The position numbers and the translations under genes were made by a program. A model generated the notes under the pieces. The model had not been told where the DNA came from, searched no databases, and was given only the letters and a program-made list of their open reading frames with translations. 5,114 nucleotides of DNA. It comes from Acidothermaceae bacterium (lineage in GTDB: Bacteria > Actinomycetota > Actinomycetes > Acidothermales > Acidothermaceae). Location: positions 1-5,114 of the forward strand of contig JAICLV010000162.1 in the NCBI GenBank assembly GCA_025925185.1, written 5' to 3'. This document shows positions 1 through 5,114 of this stretch, one piece after another; the stretch's first letter is position 1; every line of letters starts with the position of its first letter.

Positions 1-456
1 TCCGGCGGCCGACCCGGCCGCCCAATCCCGGCGGTTCCCGGCGGCGGCCAACCTTCACCGCTCCCGCCGCCACCCCGTATTGGGCGCGCGCCGCGGGTGG
101 GGTGGGGGTTTGCCCCGGGCGGCTCGCCGTCTGTGGTGCGCCGCCGTAGCGGCGCGGTTTGTCACGCGCCGCAGCGGCGCGTACGTTCGCTCAGCCCCAG
201 TGCACGTCGCGCATGCCAGCCTCCTCCGAAATGCCGCAGCGGTCGGGCGGGTGCTGGCTAGGCGTCCCGCCAGAATCTCTTCGGCACACGCTCGCCCAGC
301 CTGAAGCCCAGGTCAACACCGCGGCCCCGACAATCGCCGCGAATCCGCAGGAACGCCACAACCGGAGTCTGGTGCGCGGTAAGGGGAGCGCGTAGGCTCA
401 GAATTGACTACCGAGCGTGACAGTGCGATCGCGCGCCGATCCGACACCGGCGCTCG
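1..456. other. Left intergenic region, no convincing gene
   Basis: No reading frame in this stretch looks like a real protein. The plus-strand frames are rich in Arg, Ala and Pro and almost lack Asp and Glu, which is typical of chance frames in GC-rich DNA. Visible elements are a 9-base direct repeat TCCCGGCGG at 26-34 and 36-44, a G-rich tract at 95-119, two neighbouring hairpins at 138-182, and a GGCGGG/CCCGCC inverted repeat at 246-271 with a 14-base loop. A minus-strand frame at 361-191 (TTG start, 56 residues) could encode a small exported protein; it is treated as a finding, not a gene. A gene starting near the left edge on the minus strand (for example GTG at 58-56) cannot be excluded, because two minus-strand frames stay open to base 1. 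Confidence 0.55.
138..182. repeat. Two adjacent GC hairpins sharing one core
   Basis: The first inverted repeat pairs GCGCCGC (138-144) with GCGGCGC (149-155) around the loop CGTA. The second reuses the same arms: ACGCGCCGC (164-172) against GCGGCGCGT (174-182), giving about eight pairs and a three-base loop. The identical 7-base arms make this both a direct and an inverted repeat. Neither hairpin is followed by a clear T-run on the plus strand. It could be a terminator-like structure, a small REP-like repeat or a protein-binding site. The pairing is read directly from the sequence; the function is unknown. Confidence 0.6.
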
Positions 457-472
457 GTGGATCAGGTGGGGC

Positions 473-480
473 GGGAGGGG
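473..480 (+). promoter_or_regulatory. Ribosome binding site choosing the 484 start
   Basis: GGGAGGGG lies just before the ATG at 484, with five bases between its GGAGG core and the start codon. The alternative GTG at 457, nine codons upstream in the same frame, has no comparable purine-rich tract before it. The site therefore favours 484 as the start of the diguanylate cyclase. Confidence 0.65.
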
Positions 481-483
481 ACG

Positions 484-1827
484 ATGCCCGTGGGGGAAGC
501 GGTGGCGCCGCGTTCCCGAGGCGTGCGAGGTTGGGCCGTGTGGCGGCTGCCCTCAGGCGCCCGTGCCTACATCGCGGCGGTTGAGTTCGGCTATCTCGTC
601 GCGCTGGCCATCGGGGCGACCCGGCTGACGCTCGATCTGTCAATCTGGTCGACGTTCGCGGTCCTATCGGGTTGCGCGATGCTCAGCATCGAAGGCTCGC
701 TGCGATTGGTCTGGCGTCGTCCGCGACATGACCGCAGCAACGACATGATGGCGGTCTGGACGCTGCCGGTGGCGTTATTGCTGCCCCCTGTTTTCGCGGC
801 GTTGGTCGTCGTCCCTGTCGAGGTCTTCTTCTATCTGCGCGTGATGCGGCGGGCGCCGATGAAATGCGCCTTCAACATCTCGGCCATCGGCCTGGCCGGC
901 TTCGCCGCCGCGTCGCTGCGTGAGGCGTTGAGCTCGACCACGTATCCCGTCGGCGTCGAGGCATTGGTCGGTGGCGCGGCGGTCATCCTGGTGACACTCC
1001 TGTGCGTCGTCGTCCGCCAAGGCGCGATTTCCCTTATCGCCGCGCGACTTTTCGCATTCCTGCAGCCCGGCACGACCGTGCGCCGACACCTCGGCTCGGC
1101 TGAGGACGCCGGCGTGATCGCGGCGGAGGCTTGCACCGGGGTGCTGGTCGCGGTGGCCTGCGCCGCCTCGCCGTTCGCCGTGTTGCTCGCGGTGCCGCCG
1201 GTGCTGGTGCTGCAGCGAACCCTACTGATCGCGGACTTCCGGGAGGCGGCGCGCACCGACGCGAAGACCGGCCTCGCGAACTCCAGCTATTGGCGAGAGG
1301 TCGCCGAACGCGAGATTTCCAGAGCGCGCAGCGGTCGCGAGCCGCTCGCCGTGCTGCTTGTCGACATCGACCACTTCAAAGACGTGAACGACCGCTACGG
1401 GCACCTCACCGGCGACGACATCTTGCGGGCCGTCGCGACCGCGCTCACCGACGGCCTGCGACCGCGCGACTTCGTCGGACGATTCGGCGGCGAGGAGTTC
1501 GTCGTCCTCCTCACTGGGTCTGACCTGGAGCAGGCGAAGCACGCGGCGGAGCGCATCAGGCTGCATGTCTCGGACGTCAAGGTCGAGGCAACCGGCCGTT
1601 CGACCGCCGTGCAAGTGACGATTTCCATTGGCGTGGCGGCCTTTCGCGACAGCGGTCATTCGGTGCACGAGCTGCTCGACTCCGCAGACACCGCCCTCTA
1701 CGCCGCCAAGCGCGCCGGCCGCAACTGCGTGCGTGTCGCCGAGGGCGCGCGACAGCAGGTGCTAGACCTCACCGTCGACGCGCCGCGGGTTCTCGACGTC
1801 CGGCGGCACGGCGCGCCCACCGACTAG
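484..1827 (+). CDS. Membrane-anchored GGDEF diguanylate cyclase
   Basis: This is a predicted diguanylate cyclase of 447 residues that joins two GTP into c-di-GMP at the cytoplasmic membrane. Residues about 28-249 form a polytopic membrane module of roughly six to eight hydrophobic segments (for example 28-46, 53-69, 91-120, 157-178, 207-249) with no recognised ligand-binding motif. The catalytic domain follows after a very short linker. It opens with TDAKTGL (258-264), has the metal-binding D294 in DIDHFKD, N302 and D311 for guanine, the signature GGEEF at 335-339, and ends near YAAKRAGRN (406-414). RxxD (R326, D329) lies five residues before the signature, so the product-inhibition I-site is intact. 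There is no EAL or HD-GYP domain. About 30 polar residues follow the domain. The ATG at 484 is preferred over GTG 457 because of its ribosome binding site. The reductase gene starts 22 bp downstream on the same strand. Activity is inferred from conserved residues; the sensed signal is unknown. Confidence 0.93.
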   Translation: MPVGEAVAPRSRGVRGWAVWRLPSGARAYIAAVEFGYLVALAIGATRLTLDLSIWSTFAVLSGCAMLSIEGSLRLVWRRPRHDRSNDMMAVWTLPVALLLPPVFAALVVVPVEVFFYLRVMRRAPMKCAFNISAIGLAGFAAASLREALSSTTYPVGVEALVGGAAVILVTLLCVVVRQGAISLIAARLFAFLQPGTTVRRHLGSAEDAGVIAAEACTGVLVAVACAASPFAVLLAVPPVLVLQRTLLIADFREAARTDAKTGLANSSYWREVAEREISRARSGREPLAVLLVDIDHFKDVNDRYGHLTGDDILRAVATALTDGLRPRDFVGRFGGEEFVVLLTGSDLEQAKHAAERIRLHVSDVKVEATGRSTAVQVTISIGVAAFRDSGHSVHELLDSADTALYAAKRAGRNCVRVAEGARQQVLDLTVDAPRVLDVRRHGAPTD

Positions 1828-1837
1828 CTCGATTCGC

Positions 1838-1843
1838 TAACGT
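1838..1843 (+). promoter_or_regulatory. Candidate -10 element of a leaderless promoter
   Basis: TAACGT fits the actinobacterial -10 pattern TANNNT. Six bases (CAGCAC) separate it from the G of the GTG at 1850, which is the usual distance to a transcription start. No Shine-Dalgarno sequence lies before the GTG, as expected for a leaderless mRNA. No good -35 hexamer is visible about 17 bases upstream, which is common for mycobacterial-type promoters. A chance match remains possible because the motif is short. Confidence 0.45.
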
Positions 1844-1849
1844 CAGCAC

Positions 1850-2587
1850 GTGGACGACGCACGGTTGGTGTTGGTGACCGGTGTCGCCGGCGGAATCGGC
1901 TCCGCGACGGCGCGACGTTTTCTGGACGCCGGATACGCGGTCGCCGGCGTCGACATCGACAGTCGAGCGCTCACCGCGCCGGGCGAGGGGGATTACGTCG
2001 GCGCGGTCGCCGACGTGCGCGACGCAAATGCGATGCGCGACGTCGTCGCCCGACTTGGCCGGCCGATCGCGCACGTCGTGACCTGCGCTGGAATCTCGTT
2101 GCCCGAGGAGGCGGACGACGCCGGTCGTGCGCTGCCAGACGTCGAGGTCTTTCGCGGCACGATTGAGTTGAACCTAACGTCGCACTACATCTCCCTCGCG
2201 GCCGCCTGGCCAAGCTTGCGCGATGGAAGCGGCGACCGTTCGGTGAGCTTCGCGTCGTCCATCAATGCCTTTCAAAGCTTCGGCCTTATCGGTTACAGCG
2301 CCGCAAAGGCCGGGCTCATCGGGCTAGTGCGTGCTCTTGTCGTACCGCTCGGCGCGGCCGGCGTGCGGGTCAACGCGGTCGCCCCCGGAACGGTGCCGAC
2401 GCCGGCCACTCGCCGCGAATGGGCGCATGTGCCGACCCATTTCGAGGACATGGCGGCGCTGGTTCCGACCGGCCGGCTCGGCACCCCGGACGACGTGGCG
2501 GCGGCGTTCCTCGTCCTCGCCCGCGACTTGACGCATGTGAGCGGGCAGGTGCTGGCCGTCGACGGCGGCCAATCGCTGCATCGCTAA
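1850..2587 (+). CDS. Classical SDR oxidoreductase, FabG-like
   Basis: This 245-residue protein is a classical short-chain dehydrogenase/reductase with a single Rossmann fold, the normal length for the family. The cofactor site TGVAGGIG is at 10-17, and D35 at the end of the second strand suggests NAD(H) rather than NADP(H). D55 is the usual adenine contact. The catalytic set is N108, S136 or S137, Y149 and K153 (YSAAK). PGTVPTP (179-185) and the C-terminal VDGG (237-240) are also typical. The usual NNAG motif reads TCAG (78-81), a modest deviation. The family interconverts alcohols and ketones, often in lipid, polyketide or sugar metabolism. The substrate cannot be told from sequence, and a 3-oxoacyl-ACP reductase is only one option. 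GTG 1850 is the first possible start because an in-frame TAA lies at 1838-1840. The gene is 22 bp after the cyclase gene and may have its own leaderless promoter. Confidence 0.92.
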   Translation: MDDARLVLVTGVAGGIGSATARRFLDAGYAVAGVDIDSRALTAPGEGDYVGAVADVRDANAMRDVVARLGRPIAHVVTCAGISLPEEADDAGRALPDVEVFRGTIELNLTSHYISLAAAWPSLRDGSGDRSVSFASSINAFQSFGLIGYSAAKAGLIGLVRALVVPLGAAGVRVNAVAPGTVPTPATRREWAHVPTHFEDMAALVPTGRLGTPDDVAAAFLVLARDLTHVSGQVLAVDGGQSLHR

Positions 2588-2591
2588 CAGT

Positions 2592-2613
2592 GCCCGGGCC
2601 CGCGGCGCCGGGC
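2592..2613. terminator. GC hairpin between convergent genes
   Basis: GCCCGG (2592-2597) pairs with CCGGGC (2608-2613). Inside it GCC (2598-2600) pairs with GGC (2604-2606) around the triloop CGC, leaving G2607 as a single bulge. This gives nine G-C pairs starting five bases after the reductase stop. Only a short TTT (2617-2619) follows on the plus strand, so it resembles the tail-poor hairpins common in Actinomycetota. It lies 72 bases past the stop of the minus-strand gene and could serve both directions. Confidence 0.5.
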
Positions 2614-2684
2614 GGCTTTCGCGAGCAGGCCACCTCGTCGCAAGGCCACAAGTCGCAGGTGTTCACCGCGCGGCTGAGCGTCTC

Positions 2685-5114
2685 TTACCCCGGGAATGTC
2701 GGAACCGCGACGATGACGAGCTGGTCGAACAGCGCCGCCCTTTCGGCGATCAGCTCGGGGGACGGCGGGGCCATCCCCGCCGTCACGCGCACGTGCTCGA
2801 TCGCCTGCAACGTCCACGCGATCTCGTGGCGGGCAGTACGGGCTCGCGCGCTAGCCAACGACGCATCCAGCACGACCAAGGCGTCGTCGGATTCATCGGT
2901 GCCGGCCAGCGCGAGGCCGCGGACGCGCTGCAACAACGGCACCTGTGGCAACAGGCTGCCGATGGTCGATGCCGTGTTCAGCGCAGCGTCTGCAGTAGCG
3001 AGAGCCGACCGGAAATCTCCCTGCAAAAGTAGGCATTCTGCGATCCGCGCGTCGGACTCCAGTACCTCGGCGGCCTCGCCGTCCGCCACGTAATCGGCTC
3101 TTGCCGAACGCAGCAGATCGAACGCCTCTTCGAACCGTCCGCAACGCGCCGAGAGACGGCCGAGTTGGCTCTTGCCGAACGCGACGAAGGACGGCGCGGC
3201 CGCGGCTCGCCACACGCGCAGCGCGTCTCGCAACAGCTCCTGAGCCTGAGGGTAGTGCCCCTGGTCGGAGAGCACCTCGGCCATGTTGCCGGACTCCACC
3301 GCTGCGGTGAACCGGTCACCGGCACGCTCGCACGCGTCTTTGGACTGGCCGTAGAGGTCGACGGCGACGTCCCAGCGGCCTTCGAAGTACGCGCGTATCC
3401 CGAGCTGGTTCAGCGCGCGTGCCTCTTCCCACGGCCGGTTGCCGAACCGCCGCCAGATCGCCAGCGCACGCTCGGCATGTTGGCCGGACGCCGAAAGACC
3501 GAGCGTCATCTCGCAGTTGTCCAACCACACCAGTGCCGTTGCGAGCGCGTCGTCCGCCCCGGCACTTTCCGCTAGCGCAACGGCCTCGTTCAGCGCCGCC
3601 ACGGCGGCCGGATCGCGACCCTGCCAGTGCCGGATCAGGCCATACTGCGCCGCACATTCGGCGAGCAGCCGTTCGGCGCCTGGATCCGCGCGCGCCATGA
3701 TGACCTTGCGGGCCCGAGTCAGCCAGCCCAAAGCCACCGGCAGCCGGCCGGCCCGGTCGGCGACCAGCGAAAGCTGATAGCAAATTCGGGCCCGGCGCAG
3801 ATCGTCGCGCGCCAACGACTTGGCCTTCCGCAGTGCTGCGGCGGCGCGATCGAATTCACCCAGCTTGTAGCGCACTTCGCCGAGGGCCTCGTTGACCGCG
3901 GAAGTATTGTCCAGATCGGCAGCGTCAAGTTGTCTCGCGGCGGCCAGCGCGCGCTCGTACAACTCGGCGGCCTCGACCTGCGCGTGCACCGCGCGCGCAC
4001 GGTCGCCGGCGATTCGCGCGTACCGCCAGGCGGCCGAATATTCGCGGCCGTAAAAGAAATGCAGCGATAGCAGGTCGGCGACGGTATCAGGGTCGGCGGC
4101 GGCGAGTTGCTCGACGATTCGGCCAGCCGCACGATGCAGGGACTGTCGTTGGCGAAATGGCAACCCTTCATAGGCGGTGTCGCGGACCAAGGCGTGCCGG
4201 AACCGCCAGCCCCCGCCGTCGCGGTCGAAGAACTGGGCGGCAACCGGTTGCGCGGCACGCGGGTCGATGCCCTCAAGGGCGAGCACGGCATGCAGCACGG
4301 GCGTGTCGACACGGACGCCGAGCACCGACGCGATCCGCAGCACTTGCCGCTGCTGGGAGGCGAGCCGGTCGATTTGTACCGCTACCACACCCTCCACCGA
4401 GTCGGGCAACCCGGATACCGTGCCACCGTCGCGGGCCGCACCCAGCAACTCGTGAACGAACAGCGGGTTCCCGCCGGCTCGCCGGTTCAGCAACGCAAGC
4501 TCGTGCGGGGGCAATGGGTAATCCTCGGTGGCGAGTTGGAGAACGAGGGCGACGGCGTCAGGGCGAAGTGGGGAAAGTTCAAGGCACGATTGACCGGTAT
4601 CGAAAATTGGCGTCGCTCCCACCAACCTCGTCGCCACAATTAGCCACGGACGGTCGGCCGCTTCTGCGGCGAGGTATCGGAGCAGATCGAGTGATGCGTC
4701 ATCCGACAGATGTGCGTCTTCCACAATGAGCAACAGCGTCTCCGGCACCAGCGCGCAGAGAAAGCGGGCGACCTGTTGCTGGCGATGGTTCGTGCGCAAC
4801 TTCGGGTCGAGGGCCTGCGACTGTTCGGTCGGCGAAACCGTGGCGTCCATGACCTCAGCGAGCAGCGGCGTCCACGGCAACTGGCTGGGGGCCGCCCGGG
4901 CCACGACCTCGAGCAGTTGTCTGCCCGCTACGCCGGCATCGGCGTCTTCGTTGATACCGCTCAGTTGCCGGAGCAGCCGCCGAAACGGTGCGTAAGGCGT
5001 GGCCGAGTGGTACCTGTCGCACGCCATCCCGGCCACGGTGGCACCGTGGGCGAGGGCGACCAACTCCGCGACCAACCGAGATTTCCCGATGCCGCGCTCG
5101 CCCGTCAGCTCGAA
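2685..5114 (-). CDS. AAA_16 NTPase with TPR-like tail (N-terminus outside window)
   Basis: The frame runs off the right edge, so only the C-terminal 809 residues are visible (numbered here from the edge). The Walker A motif GERGIGKS is at residues 5-12, directly at the edge. A Walker B-like LLLIVED ends at D133, and GNPLFVHEL (215-223) and RHALVRDTAYEGLPF (306-320) are hallmark segments of ORC1/AAA_16 signalling ATPases. From about 360 to 770 there are roughly ten degenerate helical repeats of TPR type, for example around 361-395, 408-437, 485-519, 564-600 and 682-716. The protein ends in VAVPTFPG with no LuxR-type helix-turn-helix, so it is not a standard LAL regulator. The wording of the ATPase-TPR junction resembles actinobacterial proteins with an N-terminal class III adenylate/guanylate cyclase. 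A SARP/BTAD or kinase N-terminus is also possible. The TTG at 5075-5073 cannot be the true start, since it would remove the Walker A motif. No signal peptide or membrane segment is seen, so the visible part is probably cytoplasmic. The gene converges on the reductase gene. Confidence 0.88.
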   Translation of the reverse strand, partial: FELTGERGIGKSRLVAELVALAHGATVAGMACDRYHSATPYAPFRRLLRQLSGINEDADAGVAGRQLLEVVARAAPSQLPWTPLLAEVMDATVSPTEQSQALDPKLRTNHRQQQVARFLCALVPETLLLIVEDAHLSDDASLDLLRYLAAEAADRPWLIVATRLVGATPIFDTGQSCLELSPLRPDAVALVLQLATEDYPLPPHELALLNRRAGGNPLFVHELLGAARDGGTVSGLPDSVEGVVAVQIDRLASQQRQVLRIASVLGVRVDTPVLHAVLALEGIDPRAAQPVAAQFFDRDGGGWRFRHALVRDTAYEGLPFRQRQSLHRAAGRIVEQLAAADPDTVADLLSLHFFYGREYSAAWRYARIAGDRARAVHAQVEAAELYERALAAARQLDAADLDNTSAVNEALGEVRYKLGEFDRAAAALRKAKSLARDDLRRARICYQLSLVADRAGRLPVALGWLTRARKVIMARADPGAERLLAECAAQYGLIRHWQGRDPAAVAALNEAVALAESAGADDALATALVWLDNCEMTLGLSASGQHAERALAIWRRFGNRPWEEARALNQLGIRAYFEGRWDVAVDLYGQSKDACERAGDRFTAAVESGNMAEVLSDQGHYPQAQELLRDALRVWRAAAAPSFVAFGKSQLGRLSARCGRFEEAFDLLRSARADYVADGEAAEVLESDARIAECLLLQGDFRSALATADAALNTASTIGSLLPQVPLLQRVRGLALAGTDESDDALVVLDASLASARARTARHEIAWTLQAIEHVRVTAGMAPPSPELIAERAALFDQLVIVAVPTFPG

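Noticed and set aside
26..44. Direct repeat TCCCGGCGG twice with a period of ten bases.
   Set aside because: Only two short GC-rich copies are present, which is easily chance in this composition.
80..395. Two plus-strand frames of 74 and 78 codons at the left end.
   Set aside because: The products are Arg/Ala/Pro-rich, nearly without acidic residues in the first, have no suitable ribosome binding site and cross the hairpin pair.
404..432. TTGACT at 404-409 as the -35 of a promoter for the diguanylate cyclase.
   Set aside because: No acceptable -10 lies 16 to 18 bases downstream (the bases there read GATCGC or similar), so I do not call a promoter. TAGGCT at 393-398 is another weak -10 candidate without a -35.
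1222..1668. A 148-codon minus-strand frame opposite the GGDEF domain.
   Set aside because: It is the antisense shadow of a strongly conserved catalytic domain, and its residues show no family pattern.
2419..3093. A 224-codon plus-strand frame that spans the reductase end, the gap and the end of the AAA/TPR gene.
   Set aside because: It runs out of frame through the reductase and antisense to the AAA/TPR gene, both of which have clear family motifs. Its Ser/Ala/Arg-rich composition is that of an antisense frame and no domain is visible.
4107..4729. Overlapping plus-strand frames of 178 and 190 codons opposite the ATPase domain.
   Set aside because: They lie opposite the AAA domain with its NPLFVHEL and RHALVRDTAYE segments, and their own products show no motif.
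5073..5075. TTG as the start of the minus-strand AAA/TPR gene.
   Set aside because: The frame stays open to the edge and codes for the Walker A motif just upstream, so the true start lies outside the window.

Overview
The window is GC-rich throughout, uses GTG starts, and carries one likely leaderless gene. Its proteins are of actinobacterial type: a membrane-anchored GGDEF enzyme, a FabG-like reductase and a large AAA/TPR protein. I infer a high-GC Actinomycetota chromosome and cannot fix the genus. I see no rRNA, tRNA, CRISPR array, insertion sequence or phage gene.

Layout. Bases 1 to about 483 hold no convincing gene. They contain a G-rich tract, two adjacent GC hairpins with the same core, and a doubtful small minus-strand ORF. 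Next are two plus-strand genes 22 bp apart: a diguanylate cyclase (484-1827) with a polytopic membrane module and an intact GG(D/E)EF active site and I-site, and a classical short-chain dehydrogenase/reductase (1850-2587). The reductase seems to have its own -10 element placed so that transcription would begin at the GTG start codon. A strong GC hairpin follows its stop. From the right, a large minus-strand gene (2685 to the right edge) converges on it. It encodes the last 809 residues of an AAA_16 NTPase with a long TPR-like tail, and its N-terminus lies outside the window.

How the genes may work together. The cyclase would make c-di-GMP at the membrane. The AAA/TPR protein belongs to a signalling ATPase class that in Actinomycetota often carries an N-terminal class III nucleotide cyclase, but that domain would lie off the right edge. 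The locus could therefore pair two nucleotide second messengers; this is inference. The reductase has no visible mechanistic link to either neighbour. Nothing here amounts to a clearly new system. The points most worth checking are the leaderless reductase start, the missing N-terminus of the AAA/TPR protein, and the hairpin pair in the left intergenic region.
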